A stretch of 64,000 nucleotides of DNA, taken from positions 62,001-126,000 of the forward strand of contig JAPJBO010000090.1 of NCBI GenBank assembly GCA_030068145.1. Direction: 5' to 3'. Made by a program: the position numbers and the translations under genes. Positions 1 through 11,458 of this stretch are shown piece after piece. Under the pieces are notes generated by a model. It saw only the letters and a list, made by a program, of their open reading frames with translations. It did not search any database and was not told the DNA's origin. How positions within the stretch are numbered: position 1 is the first letter of the stretch; every line of letters begins with the position of its first letter. The stretch is from Diplonema papillatum (Eukaryota > Euglenozoa > Diplonemea > Diplonemida > Diplonemidae).

Positions 1-595
1 GAACCCAGCAATGTTGTCTGCAGACGGGCAGATTTTGAAGACGCAGACGCGCCTGCAGGGTCAGCCTGCTCGGGTATCCTCCATGCGGACGTGAAGACCC
101 CCTCAGGAGTAAAGAAGACCCAGCACAACAGCTTCGAAGTCCGGGGTGTAAAAGCGCACAAGGATGTCTTTGCCGTGCGTGGCGCCGAAGGGGTGCCACT
201 TTTTGCTGGGGTTGACTGCCGAAAGTACCCAAAAAATGAGATTTCAGAAGGTTAGGCTGGTTTTCAACCACCAGGAAAATTGACACAAAAAACACAACTT
301 TGTGTCAAAACTTTGTGTCAATTTCTGACACACTGTGTTTTGTTGAGACTGACCGTGGTCGTCGTGATCATATTGACTGATAGTCAGCAGTCTGCGTCTG
401 CGCAGACGTCTGCGTCTGCAGTTTTCCGAAAATCGTCTGCAAGCCACACTCCCAGGGGGTTGCACACGTGTGTATCTGATCACAGGCGGTGATGGTATCG
501 CGTTGTGGTCGCGCCCGATGATATTGGGATCAAAAAACACATAACGGGTTGATCGAGACGCCAAGGCGCACCTACCTACTTTACTAAGTACACAC
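1..595. other. 3' flank of the RIO1 gene, no gene seen
   Basis: No open frame here resembles a known protein. The stretch around 380-435 is rich in GCAGACG and CTGCGTCTGC motifs that partly pair with one another. A last RIO1 exon could lie here or left of the window, but I could not find a segment resembling the usual RIO1 C-terminus. Confidence 0.5.
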
Positions 596-2514
596 CTTTT
601 GTTGCGCAGACTGCTCCGAGGTACAGTTTGTTGTTCTTTCCATGGCCGCGTCGAGGTACGTGTCGACGTCTTCCTCCTTGATCGTAGCATCGATGACGAA
701 AGTGAAGAGCTCAGGGATCTGTTTGGTCGTTGGTTGCGTTTTCCGCAAAAAAGAAGAAAATAAAGAAGTCCATCCCCTGAGCGGACACATGTCGTGTCTG
801 CAGTATTGCTGGACCTCAACTAACCTAACAGGTCCAAATCAGGGGTCCAAGCCTGATCTAGTAGTAGTCATTCATGGCCATTCATGGCTATTTGGGTGTC
901 CGGGCGCCACAAAGGATTTCTAGGAGGGACTTTCGTTGATCGCAGTCCCCTGGATTGGTTGTCAAGAGGCGCCATGGATTGATTGTCAAGAGACGCCATG
1001 TGAGCTCTGTGCCGTGGTGGTACAAAGGTGCATCCATCCGGCAATCAGCTCTCATCGGGGAGGTGACGCTACCCACCTGGACAAGGAGTCCTGCTGCCCT
1101 AGTAGTATGTGTCGTCTGCCGAAGCAGCCGGAGACAGCAGGCGCAGGGGCAGGTGTTGCTTTCTTTTCTTTTCTTCATGGAGACCCGCCCCCGGCATCCC
1201 GACTGTTGGCTGAAGAAGCACTTCGCGTCAAGTACATGATGCTGGCGGTTGGGAATCGGCGACCGCAGTTCAATTCAACAGGCGCGGTCAACAGTCACCA
1301 GTTCGTGAAGGCCCCTCCATGTCACCAATATGTGTTATGATGAATCGAACGGGGAAAAAAAAACAACACACCCGCATGGCGGGCAAGCCGCGGTTTCTGA
1401 ACCACTCCGTGACGTTGGTGCAATCTTTGCGGAGGAAGTCGAGGGCGAACGGGTGGTCGTGCTCGACACTCTGCGAGACGTCGATGATGTAGATCTTCGA
1501 GTTCATGTACAGGATGTTGAACTCGGACAAGTCGGCGTGGACCAGCCGGCACGTGTGGAACATGGTGCGCATCATTTTGATGAGGTCCACGTAGATGGTC
1601 CGGACGGCCTCGTCGCCGACTACGGCGTCCTTCAACCTGGGAGCCGGCCACCCCGCCCGCCCGATGAACGACATCACCAGCACGTGCTGCCGGAGGATTT
1701 CGACGGTGGGGCACGGGATGCCCGCGGCGGCGAGCCGCTTCAGGTTCCGGCACTCCTTCTCCGCCCACGTCCGCACCATCTTCCGCGGGTTCGACTTGCA
1801 GTACCCGTTGCGGAACCGGAACTCGCCGGACACGTACTTGTCGCGGTCTTTGAACACGAGAATCGACGTTTTGTACACTTTAATCGCGTAGTCGGCGGCG
1901 GTTTTGCCGGTGGCGTGGTAGACGTTCGCTTCCTTCCCGGTCGAAACGCAGCCGTTGATGCTTTCGAGCCAGCCGGCGTTGACGAGCTTGAAGAGGATGA
2001 TGCGGGTGCGGGGGTCCATCACCGACTCGGACGTCGCTCGATCCGACTTGTCGCGGTGCACGTTGTCCTTCGTCAGTTTTTCGGACTTCGCGATCGACTT
2101 GCTGGCGGAGTGCGAGACGCTGACGTGGTCGGTCGAGATCTTCGACCAAACCTTGCTGTTGCTGATCGGCTGCATCGCACTCGGCTGCGCCTGCCGCTGC
2201 GTGGGGCGCGACGAACCGTCTGAGATGGTGACCTTCCCGCCTGTCCGGTAATCAGCAACGAGGCCCGCTTCGTAGTAGTCGTCGGCTTCGTCGCCACTCA
2301 AGCACTCGTCGTCGGCCCCGTAAACCACGCGGTCGTGAGTCATTGTTATCCACTTCGTGACGTCTTCCGCGTCCAGCTTCGTCGACGCCGGCTGCGCGGC
2401 GGGCGCCGGCGCTTCCGAGAACCCGACGCTGCCCCGGTCGCCGAAGCCGAACCCGGCGGGTGCGCCTCGCCCCTTCCCCTTCCCGCAGGCTCCCGCCACC
2501 CCAGCCATCGTCAC
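596..2514 (-). CDS. RIOK1: RIO1-type atypical serine kinase/ATPase (two exons)
   Basis: RIO1 proteins act in late cytoplasmic maturation of the 40S ribosomal subunit. Exon 1 runs 2514-1372 (381 aa) and exon 2 runs 718-596. The intron donor is GTGTGT, the acceptor is ACAG, and both ends are phase 0. Visible marks are the RIO1 nucleotide loop STGKEANVY (residues 191-199), the lysine in AIKVYK (K212), the catalytic loop [10 protein letters not shown] (H326, D328, N333) and the metal-binding [13 protein letters not shown] (D345). Exon 2 continues in register with [10 protein letters not shown], the expected segment after the kinase core, which confirms the splice. The N-terminal ~120 residues are Gly/Ala-rich and acidic, as in the family. 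The start is the first of two close ATGs. If exon 2 reads through its possible donor (GTGTGT at 595) it ends after four more codons near 584. The C-terminus is shorter than usual for RIO1, so a further exon may exist. Identity is secure; the 3' end is not. Confidence 0.93.
1104..1300 (+). repeat. dispersed repeat family I, short copy in the RIO1 intron
   Basis: About 190 bp, close to the sequence at 15128-15545. The two share the CGTCTGCCGAAGCAGCCGG segment and the AAGTACATGATGCTGGCGG segment. The copy here lacks ~200 bp found between those two blocks in the other copy. It lies inside the intron of the RIO1 gene. Confidence 0.7.
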
Positions 2515-2599
2515 GCGCTCCTCGCTTCAGGTGTTTTTCCTGTGTCTTTTTCCCGTTCTTCTTGATTATGATTGTGTTCTCCCGTGTGTACCTGTGAGT

Positions 2600-2842
2600 T
2601 CTTGATTTACAATATTTCATGCTCTCTCGTGTTTGTAACTTGATGGGTTGTTACTCTCTGTTCTTCCGGGTTTGTACCTAGTTCGCTTGAGATTCCTATA
2701 CTTCATGTTCTCTCGTGTTGGTAGCGTTATGGGGTTATACTCTCTGTTCTTCCGAGTTTGTATCGTTTCAGAGTTATGAAGTTCGCTTGAGATTCCAATA
2801 TTGCAGGAATTCCGCGACAAGGCCCGCTTCGTAGTAGTCGTC
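2600..2842. repeat. ~95-bp tandem repeat plus a scrap of RIO1 coding sequence
   Basis: Two and a bit units share CTCTGTTCTTCC, GTTCGCTTGAGATTCC and TTCATG.TCTCTCGTGTT. The block ends with 2817-2842, which repeats 23 bases of RIO1 coding sequence at about 2260-2283 in the same orientation (AGGCCCGCTTCGTAGTAG and onward). A piece of exon 1 has therefore been copied to the region just before the start codon. Confidence 0.7.
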
Positions 2843-3162
2843 AACACAAAGTCTAAAATTCCCACCCACCCACATCCTGGTATTCGCTGCTTACTATCCT
2901 ATCAGTCCGCGGTATCCGCGACGTTCAGGGGACACACCCTCCGTCCCCCGTGACTTCCTGGGCCAGCCTGTTCACTCTCAAAATCAGTGGCTACCTCAGG
3001 GGGTTACCCTATCGTACGTAAAACCCTGTTTCTTCTTCCCCTTTCTCTGTAATGAGTGAATTGCAGAAGCATTCTGAAAAATGCAACTATCAAGTGGGGC
3101 GCACGCGCAGCGCAGGTCATGATGAACTTCAGCAGCAAGTGAAGCGCCAAGGCATTCCCGAG

Positions 3163-3290
3163 CTAGCGGACACAGTTTGACCATCTACATGGTCGTCGGA
3201 CACAGTTTCTGACCTAGCGGACACAGGTTGGCAAGCTATAGGGTCGTCGGACACAGTTTCTGAGCTAGCGAACACAGTTTGAATGAAACG
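3163..3290. repeat. ~50-bp tandem repeat
   Basis: Three units contain CTAGCGGACACAG and GTCGTCGGACACAGTTTCTGA. The last unit is partial. No coding sense is apparent. Confidence 0.75.
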
Positions 3291-3982
3291 AATGGGAACT
3301 GCTGGTAGGCACGAGGTATACGACACGGCAGAAAACGTTCAGTTGTGCAGCGCAAGCGAGGTTGAGAAGGGAGGCTAGCGGTGTAAGAAAACTCAAGAAT
3401 GAGAAGAGCGTGAGCAGTCCTCTGAGGGAGAGCTGTACCGAAGGTTCTTCGTCGGTATATTTTTATCTTCAACGACGTGTTAGATCTGCAAACTTACCGG
3501 GCAACCTCGTAGCAAGCGGATAGTTCATCGAGTTCGCAAAAGAGGGGGCATTTTCGAAGAGGAAGCAAACTGTTCACGGCCTAGTGTTGCTGGCCCGTGA
3601 GTAGCGGTGGACCCCACCTACTCGTGATCATCCCCTAGCGATGATGGCAAAAGGCGCCGGGTGCCATGCAGGTACATTCGACGCATACGAAGATGTTCCG
3701 GCCAACGACCACAACAACTCACAACGGAGTGTCTGATGCCCGCGGAGCCTAGGATTTCCCTAAGGGAACTCCTCACGCTTGCACTGATGAACGAAGCAAC
3801 GGACGATCACCATCAACTACACCAAAGGTGATGAAAATGATAAGGCAAAACTTTCTCGTTCTTCGCGTGGACAGGGTATAAACCTCTCTGGGGGGGTTTC
3901 CTGTATTAGCACCTTTTCGTTGACTTCGTTTTCTCTTTCATGTGCAACCGTTGTTCCGGAAATGTTCCCGTCAGTACAGATG

Positions 3983-4207
3983 TACTGCTAAGAAAAATAC
4001 TCGAGGGACTGCGTTGTGCTCATTTCGAAGGGGGAGAAAACAATACAACTACAAAGTGGGTCTTTTTTGTTGAACGCTTACGCCCGCCACTAAACCCAGA
4101 TGTACCGTGTTTCGTGTGGGCTACAGCACATCTACCTCCTTTGATGTTTCGCAACTGGCGGTCTCCTCAAGCATTTCCTACAAAGCAGGTGCTTATACAA
4201 AAAAGAA
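3983..4207 (+). repeat. dispersed family A, copy 1 (A-tailed)
   Basis: The family starts near AAATACTCGAGGGACTGC, contains GAACGCTTACGCCCGCCAC and GGGCTACAGCACAT, and ends GCAGGTGCTTATAC followed by an A-rich tail. Length is 170-240 bp. No Pol III box was found. The 3' A tail suggests retroposition. Other copies: 7662-7835, 15918-16161, 25430-25585, 63766-63975, and a diverged one at 4812-4955. Confidence 0.75.
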
Positions 4208-4811
4208 AAAGGATCCGCTGGCTGGCTGGCCGATAGTTGCTGTGCTACGAGGCACCCTGGATGGGAGAGGGAAAGAAACGGTGGGTGAAAGAGGGACGTT
4301 TGTAGGGATATTCGAACAAAAAGCGGGCGACCAAGAAAAGGAACATATTCGGAGTTGGTGGTTGGAACCGACGAACGAAAGAGACGAGTCAAGAGCGGCA
4401 GGTACCGTCGAGCTCCCGGCCTATTCACTTTTCCCCGTAGTCGTTTCAGAGGCGCGCTGCGGGCCGCGGTACGATGGCCGAAGTCGCAGCAGAACGGGGG
4501 CGTTATGGCCGGCGCGGGGTGCAAAAGATAAGGTACAAGAAGAGCCTAGTTGTTCGTCTGTAAAAGAGCATGCATCACCAATCCTAGCACTTCTTGGTTG
4601 GCTTCGTTTACCGTTCTTCTGTGCAACCGTTGTTCCGGGAATGTTCCCATCAGTACATAAGTATCACTCAAAGCTAACTCAATGGTCGTCGCTGGCTAGC
4701 TAACAACCTATCGAGAGGAGAGGAAATGGCGGGTGACGTTGGGAGAAGTGAGCAGAAACGGACGCCAAGGAGGAGACAGCCCGGTGCGTATTTCGCCGGA
4801 AGCTAAACCTG

Positions 4812-4955
4812 TTTTCTTTCGGAACGCTTGCGCCCGGCACTGAACTCAGATTTTCCTGTGTTTCGTGCCAGCACAGTTCCCACGTTTGGCGATTTGCAAC
4901 TGGCGGCCTCCTCCAGCAGTGTTTCCTGCAAAGCAGGGTGCTTATTCCAAAACAA
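4812..4955 (+). repeat. dispersed family A, diverged copy
   Basis: It aligns to the 3' two thirds of family A (GGAACGCTTGCGCCCGGCAC, then AACTGGCGGCCTCCTC, then GCAGGGTGCTTATTC) and ends in an A-rich stretch. It has clearly more differences than the other copies, so it is probably older. Confidence 0.6.
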
Positions 4956-5607
4956 AAAACTAACCCCGAGCAGCTTCCGCCGATAGGGAAGCCCTTTTCG
5001 GACTGGCTGAAGCTGGGGGAAATCGGTACATCGCGAGAGCAGGAGAACAGTTGAGTCGCAGCTCGTGACAGAGGGAATAACCTAAGGGAACAAGGGATTA
5101 CCACGAGCTTCTCGTAGCTGATCGCCAATATACCTTTCAGATTCAACAAGAAGGACGGTGTTATTCTTCGCAAGAGGGCGGAGGTCGGTCGCGAGAGTGC
5201 GTAAAGTCTTCCGATTCCCGCAATCGTGAGCCCAACACAAACTCAAAAGTCTCATGCCTTCCCATACTTTCGAGATGGAGGAACAAGAAACAAGAGTTTT
5301 CATTCGGCCGCACTTTCGTTGACCGCACCACCCTGAACCCGAATTCTGGACGCGGATTTGGGAGGCAAGTGATGACGATCAGAGGGTCCTACTCAGGCGG
5401 TGCAGGTTCGTCGCACATTGGGACGCGGCTCAAAAGAAAATGGGAGGTCTTCGTTCGGATTGCGCCAGCACAGACGAGTCGAGGGGTGGAGCTCCTGTGT
5501 CGCTTGTCCACTTCTGACGCGATACATTCACACAGCATCGCTCAGATGCACATTGGATCGCACCTGCCTGGCCTTGGCGAGTGCTCTGACATTAAGCCGG
5601 TCCTATT

Positions 5608-5787
5608 TGAGCCGGTCCATCCCCTCTTGATAGACCGTGATAGACCGAAGAATACAGCACCGGGCGATTCGATGCAGCTCCAGGGACTAGGGATAGACCT
5701 GATAGACCGTGGTAGACCGTGATTCACTGTGATAAACAGCGGCAGGCACTTGGATGCAGTTTCAAGAGATAGGGACGGACCGGCTCA
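5608..5787. mobile_element. MITE-like family C, full copy
   Basis: 180 bp with terminal inverted repeats: it starts TGAGCCGGTCCATCCC and ends GGGACGGACCGGCTCA. Inside are repeated GATAGACCG boxes. The flanks share CTATT on both sides, which fits a 5-bp target duplication. It has no coding capacity. Another full copy is at 61382-61561, with worn or cut copies at 39975-40145, 18224-18360 and 17936-18030. Confidence 0.85.
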
Positions 5788-6205
5788 CTATTTTCTACAA
5801 CCACACTGAACAGCATGCCGCTGCCTAAAACAATGCAAAGATGGGTCGGGATGAACCAGCACCAGCAAGCGTTGCAATACGATCGTGCAGGTCTCGCAGA
5901 GACAACGAACTGATAGACAGGTGGACAGGTCTTCAAACGGCTCCGGAAGGTGCCAATTGGGTCCAGTTGGTCAAGACTGAAACTGGCTCACCGCGCGTGG
6001 AATCGAAGGCGGAGCACCAGCAAAGGAACGCAAACCCGCCAAGTGGCCGCGCGAGTGAGCACAAGCGCCGGAAACGCGCACTTCTTGCGCGTTTTTCGAA
6101 AGATTGGTAGTCACCCCATGAGTGGCTATTGCAGACTGCCGCCCCAGGCGCTTTGCATTGCACCTGAATTGCTTGGGCCCGTCTGTGACGGTACACCAAG
6201 CAATC

Positions 6206-6320
6206 ACCATACGGTGAGGTCCAGCCTCAGAAGCTGGAATACAGAGAGTGTGCCAACCCAAACGCGTGCAACTCCAGGTGTGACACCCGCTTTCCTCACT
6301 CCAAGCCCCACCTTCTGGAC
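6206..6320. mobile_element. MITE-like family E, partial copy
   Basis: The left end, CGGTGAGGTCCAGCCTCAGAAGCTGGA, matches the terminal repeat of the fuller copies at 10221-10396 and 51793-51960, and GGTGTGACACCCGCTTT follows as in those. The right end is missing or unrecognisable. Confidence 0.55.
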
Positions 6321-7324
6321 TCCACCGTGTGTAGGCAAACGAACACTTGCAGTACCCCACTGAGGGAATTTGTGTACAGAGGAGGTGCGGAAGTGCCCGT
6401 ACGAACAACACAGGTTACCCCCTGGTAGTGGTTGTTTCTCCTGGCTAACCGTTGGGAAATTGGGACACCAGGACTCCTGTGCTGGCTGGGCGGGGACAAT
6501 CTTTTGCAGCATCACACCCGGACGGGTGCAGATCTCGAATCATTTTATTACACAACGCTGACGCAACGAGGACGACGTGGGTCGTTTTCGTGTCAGTCAG
6601 CATCAAATTGGGCAATGAGGGGGAGGACAAAAGGGAAGAACGGGGGGTAGAACGCTGCTTCTTTCGACCGGTCGTGCGTGCTTCTTTCTTGCCAGAGTTG
6701 CCAGAGGAGGGTAAACGGGAACTGAGTTTGCGAAGCGAACGGGGTTAAAAGAGAGGGGGGCGTTGGCGAGTGGTCCATTTTATGTTGATTTCACCCGGGT
6801 GCGCAGGCGGTGAATCAACCCACGGTATCCTCGCCCAGGAAGGGGATCCGCGAAACAGGCTCGCATGGGCAGGGGAGAAGGCGAGGGAGGGGAAAGGCAC
6901 CGAGAACGTGCACGGCGGGCTCCTGCACCGGGTGGTCGAGTTAACCGCGCGTCAAAGTGCCGGGTACACCGACAAATCCAGTAGTCTGGCCATCCGATAT
7001 GCCCTGGGTAACTCGCGCATTCCTGCTTTAAGGCGTTCAGTCATAATCCATCCAGCGGTAGCATCACGGCCCTGTCCGGTCGAACAACCTGTACTGCTAC
7101 ACCGGCGAACCCCGGTGTGACACCCGCAAGTGCGGTGTAAAATCCAGTCGGTCGCACGAGATTCACACTGAATTTGCAGGTGTGCCACACCCGCAAAAAA
7201 TGGGCCGCACAGTTCAACTCCCCCCGTGGTGGTGGAACACACCGTGCGCTTGGAATGGTTCTGTGCTCAACACCGCGCTGGTAAGGAGGCGAGTTCCCCC
7301 GAGACGGATTTTCTTGTGCTCTCT

Positions 7325-7465
7325 CGTAGCACGGGTGGTCCTGGTTGTGACGAGCTACGAACAGCCGCCTGACAAACCTCAAGACTCACACCGCTGTCGG
7401 ACACTACAGGTTCAGTGCTGATGATGGTCCGCCTTATGTGTCTGTGGTTTATAGGACCAAAACAC
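7325..7465 (-). repeat. dispersed family D, rearranged copy
   Basis: The segment running from GTAGCACGGGTGGTCCTGG to GTCCGCCTTATGTGTC is the reverse complement of the family D core at 53520-53650. A forward-oriented piece (TTGGAATGG, then GTGCTCAACACCGC) lies just to the left at 7248-7281, so this copy looks internally inverted. Confidence 0.55.
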
Positions 7466-7661
7466 GGTACAGATAGGCCTAACGTCTGTGCCTAAGCAAT
7501 TCAGTTGAAAACGGGTTCGCTAGAACGCACTGACACCTTGTCTTCTTTTTACCGGTGTGTGGAGGGGGCAGGGGATGGGCATTGTTGCCGAACCGAACTG
7601 AAACTGGCAAAGTCTAGCTTGCGAAGCTAGTTATGAATATAGGTGGAGGGCTTGACAAGAC

Positions 7662-7835
7662 TTCTTGTTGAACGCTTACGCCCTCCACTAAATCCAGTTT
7701 TACCTGCGTTTCGTGTGGGCTACAGCACGTTTACCTCCTGAGATCCGTTTGAGACTGGCTTGTTGCGATATTGAGGTTTCGCAACCGGCAGTCTCCTCAA
7801 GTATTTCCTGCAAAGCAGGAGGGTGCTTACAAAGA
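7662..7835 (+). repeat. dispersed family A, copy 2
   Basis: It matches family A from GTTGAACGCTTACGCCC through GGTGCTTAC and carries a ~20-bp internal insertion near 7743-7768. It ends beside a long TTC/CTT-rich tract. Confidence 0.7.
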
Positions 7836-7989
7836 GAAGGTGGTTTTTTCGCTTTTTCTTCGCTTTTTCTTCTTCTTCTTCTGCTTCTTCTTCGCTTTTT
7901 CGTGGGTCGGTCCTGCTTCAGCGAGGAGGACGCTTGGTTTTCCGACTCCCATGGCACAACCTCAACTATACCCTGCAGTGTTCGACTTT

Positions 7990-8193
7990 TCAAGAAGTTA
8001 CAGCCCCAGTCGTCGTACGGCCACAAACATGGGGAGCACAAACTCAAGAGGTCTAGTCAACCAGGCCCTGCAGTTTTCGCATACTTTCATTCAAGAAGTA
8101 AAAGCCCCAGTCGTAGTACGGCCACAATCATGGGTAGCACAAACTCAAGAGGTCTAGGCAACTATGCCCTTGACCGCGCATACTTTAAAGAAG
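7990..8193. repeat. ~100-bp tandem repeat made from the end of the next gene
   Basis: Two units (from 7992 and 8093) and a third start (8188) carry AAGAAGTTA, CAGTCGTAGTACGG and GCACAAACTCAAGAGGTCTAG. The third unit runs into the last codons of the 3CxxC gene, where the CGTAGTACG block encodes the Tyr-Tyr-Asp of its C-terminus. Related sequence also occurs in reverse at 48510-48620 and more loosely at 5208-5265. Confidence 0.75.
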
Positions 8194-9027
8194 TTAAAAC
8201 CTGGGCGGGTGCGCGCCCCAGTCGTAGTACGGATTCTCGGCGATGCGGGTCGGCGTGGCGGGAGTCCGCTTGGTGTCGACGAGCGCCTTGTCTACACCGG
8301 CGACGCTCATGTACCAGCAGATGGGGCGCCGGACGGCGTCGACCGGCGGCGGGTGGCGGGGCTGCGGGGGTGTGCGGCGGGTGGCGTGGACGGAGAAAGT
8401 GTTCGCCATCGAGCAGACGCCGGCGCGGCAGGCCTCGCACCGGGCCCTGTCGTGCGGCTTTTGCCCGCGGCCGCCGCCCATGGGCACCGCGGGGGCGCTC
8501 CACGTGTCGTCGCCGTAGAACCGGCGGAGGATCTCGCGGGTGATCTGCGCCGCGGTGTTCCACACCGCCGACTCGCTCGCGGCGCTGGTGCAGAACAGCG
8601 GCGACACCTCCTCCTCGCACTGGTTGCAGCCCTGGCCCCACACCTTCTGCACCTTCACCCGCCCGCCCCGGGGGTGGTGGTACGTGCAGGTGAAATCGAC
8701 CAGCGTCTTGTGCGTCGACCACTCGTGCTCGCAACGCGCGCAGGTGAACACCGCGTAATTGTGCTTCGTCTCGATCTTCATCTCGAGTCCGAGGGTCTTG
8801 CTGCAGTACAGCGGGACCTTCTTCTCCATCTTCGCGAGGGTGAACTGCTCCTTCAACACGTCGAACAGCAGGTCCTCATACGACACCAACTTACGGGGCG
8901 GGCGCCTCTCCACCTCCTCTTCCTCTTCGGCTTCTTCGAACACGGGGAGCTCTCGGTCATCGTCTGTAGACGGGCCGTCGTAATTGGGGACGTCTTGGTC
9001 GTAAAAATATTCTCCGCCGTCACACAT
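8194..9027 (-). CDS. 3CxxC-type zinc-finger protein (receptor-transporter-like)
   Basis: A single open exon of 277 aa. It has an acidic N-terminus with an E-rich run at residues ~31-40, then FTCARCEHEW (C96, C99, W103), FTC (C114), GCNQC (C134, C137) and RCEACRAGVC (C197, C200, C205). The spaced CxxC pairs with a Trp soon after the first pair are the layout of the zf-3CxxC family, which includes vertebrate receptor-transporting proteins and uncharacterised fungal and protist proteins. The likely role is zinc binding; the cellular job is unknown. The C-terminal ~70 residues are Pro/Arg-rich. The start is the only ATG before the acidic segment. The extreme 3' end is repeated in tandem just downstream. 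Family assignment is fairly sure, function is not. Confidence 0.8.
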   Translation of the reverse strand: MCDGGEYFYDQDVPNYDGPSTDDDRELPVFEEAEEEEEVERRPPRKLVSYEDLLFDVLKEQFTLAKMEKKVPLYCSKTLGLEMKIETKHNYAVFTCARCEHEWSTHKTLVDFTCTYHHPRGGRVKVQKVWGQGCNQCEEEVSPLFCTSAASESAVWNTAAQITREILRRFYGDDTWSAPAVPMGGGRGQKPHDRARCEACRAGVCSMANTFSVHATRRTPPQPRHPPPVDAVRRPICWYMSVAGVDKALVDTKRTPATPTRIAENPYYDWGAHPPRF

Positions 9028-10220
9028 TTTGTTTGCGGGGGGGGTGGGGGGAAGGGGGTGTTTTCGGTCTTTTCCTGGGGGTTTCTAATCTGTTGCCGCG
9101 TTTCAGAAGGCGTGTTTGCTTCTCGCGCTCTTCGTTCCCCTTGCCCGACGTGCACTTGACGACGAAACTAAGGAAGGGCACGAGATCGACGACGCGGAAA
9201 AGGAAAGCGTTCGGTGGTAGGGTTTGAGGGGGTGACTCTCTTTCTTCTAGCGTTATTTTCTCTTATCTTCCTTACAGATTCCCGCTGCGAGCCTACTTTA
9301 GTGTACGGTAGGAACTGGAGCAAAGCGCATGGCAGGATGAGCACACCACCCGAGCCTACAACAGGAGAATTGGGGTGGGTTGAGGTGGGGCTTCTGAGAC
9401 TGATTTTTTCTTCCCGCCCTCCCTTGCCCCCAATGTGATCTCGCCTGGTTGGCCCATTGACATGGTCAACAGGCACACTCTATTGTAAGCAAGTTATCAG
9501 GCTTCTGTCAGACTTCTCTCCTTCCTTCCCTTTCTGATGAAGAATGAACTCGATGACCCAAGCCGAGACCGAGTGCGATGAGGCCAGAAGCTATCTGCCA
9601 ATTCCTGCCAGGACCTGTCCCTATTACTGGTGGCGCTGGGACGGATAGGTTATTCTGGCTTTCTGCCATTTTGCAGAAGGCCTGTTTAGTCTTTGCTTTT
9701 TACGCACGTTTTCCCCTGGCCCGGCATGCATTCAACTGCGGAACGAATGAGAGCTGCCACCGTTCCTGGTCAGGCAAAGGAGACGCCATTGAATTGAAGC
9801 AAATTGATTTGCCCAAACAACCCCAGCACCCTGAACGTTTAGGTGCCTGAAGGATTCCCTCGATGAATCGGGCGAGATAGACGACGCAACAGGAAGCGTT
9901 CAGTAGCGCGGTGCCGAGGGGTGATTGTATATTCTCCATTTAGATTCCCGGTAGCCTGCCTGAAACCTAGACGTTTTACAGCATGCGGGGCGTTGGGCTG
10001 GAATAGGTCTTCTGTTCCGTGGACGCCGCCAGTATGCTTTTCACAAACTTCTTTCGTTGGCCTGGCGTGCACTCGATTATGAAACAAATGGAAACCTGCT
10101 AGAAGACACGACGACACAGCGCAGGAAGCGTTCAGTAGCGCAACGAGCTCTGTCCCGCGAGCGGTATTGAGAAAGAAGGCTAGCGGTGCAAGACGAAGCT
10201 CCATCGGGGAAACAGAGGAA

Positions 10221-10396
10221 CACAGTGGAGCCCAGCCTCGAAAGCTGAACGTAACGCTGGATTTAAAAAAGCGGGTGTCACACCCGCTTTTCGGGAGTAG
10301 ATTTACACGCGTTTTTGGTTGCAGCACACCCGGGTGCCGGGTGTGACTCGGGCACTCCCTCGGTAACTCCAGCTTCTGAGGCTGGACCTCTCCGTG
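10221..10396. mobile_element. MITE-like family E, copy with both ends
   Basis: 176 bp. The left end, CACAGTGGAGCCCAGCCTCG, and the right end, CTTCTGAGGCTGGACCTCTC followed by CGTG, are inverted repeats. Inside is GCGGGTGTCACACCCGC, itself a palindrome. The flanking bases share AGGAA with a one-base offset, a possible target duplication. Confidence 0.7.
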
Positions 10397-10604
10397 AAGG
10401 AAATACAGCACCTCATTCCCCCCACCTCCCCGGAGACAATCCTCCACGGCGGACTCCTCCACCGGATGGGGGAGTGGTTGTGCGGTCGTTTGTGCGATCG
10501 GGGTCACTCCCGCAACCGGTGGGGAAGTCCGCCGTGTAGGGGGCAGTTGCGGCCGGGACGGATCTGGCAGGTGAGCAGTTGTTCTCCCCTTTCTTTTTTC
10601 GAGC

Positions 10605-10840
10605 ACAAATGTGCCCGGGGGAGCCAGCTACACGGGAGACAAGCTTCACGTGGTCGGCGGTACTGCAGAGCCACGGGCCTACGGGTCAAGTGGCTACCGA
10701 GTTCCCGAACCGAAGCGTCAAGCCATGACGTGCTTTAAACACGAGCCCGTAGAGACGGTAAACAAGGGTGGAGCGGACGTGGTTGTGGCACTGTGCTACA
10801 TCCGGCTCAAGCTTCTGTGTCGTTCTTTCGGTGGCACGCT
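10605..10840 (+). repeat. dispersed family B, copy 1
   Basis: It contains CGGGAGACAAGCTTCACG, GCGGTACTGCAGAGCCACGG, GTCAAGTGGCTACCGA and CACAAGC.CGTAGAGACGGT, as in the copies at 15603-15895, 42690-42960, 43275-43400 and 56175-56400. Confidence 0.7.
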
Positions 10841-11458
10841 GAATAGACGCACTAGCTTGCATCTTGAACGTGTTGTTGGCACTCGGAGCTGACGCACGGC
10901 GTAGTGGCGATTTACGCAGAACCGTAGACATGAGTAAGAGAGAGAGAGAGAGAGAGACGAGTTAGAGTGCAGGGACCATCTCTCCGGGGAGTTTCCGGTC
11001 TCCTCACTTCTCTTCGCACTGCTACGGCGGGCGTAAGTCGCTCCGGAGGCGCGCTGCAGGTTGCGGCTCTGCTACAGTGAGTGGCGGCACCGGAGTTGGT
11101 GCTGCAGCGGGCGCTCTGGCCGGCGGGCGAGCTCGTCTCGCGGGGGATCGCCGCAGTAAGATATGGATCAAGCGGACGCGTCGGCATCGCAACAATTACG
11201 CACGGGCACATCCAGTCTCTTTTGTCGCGTTGCACCTACACATACCCACGCCGTGCTCAAGCTGAATTTAGGCCTCAACTAGCTTCTCTTGCTGCAGATT
11301 GTTGGCCTTTTTGCGCTGACAAATGCGAGCGCACGGCGTTGAAGAGCTCCCGCCCTCAGACCAGCGATCTAGTCCTCGAACTCGGCAACAGAGGGGCGAC
11401 GCTGGTAAGGGTCGTTTCGCATCGTAGCCGCGTAGTCACGGCACTCGGGGATCCAGTG

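Larger units (their letters stand above)
2515..8193. other. intergenic region, repeats only
   Basis: No frame here resembles a protein. It holds a ~95-bp tandem repeat just upstream of RIO1 (2600-2810), a ~50-bp tandem repeat (3163-3290), copies of families A, C, D and E, and pyrimidine-rich tracts near 7846-7905. The rest is unassigned single-copy sequence. Confidence 0.6.

Noticed and set aside
1330-2223. 297-codon plus-strand frame opposite RIO1
   Set aside because: The minus strand encodes an intact kinase. The plus frame is a GC-rich shadow.
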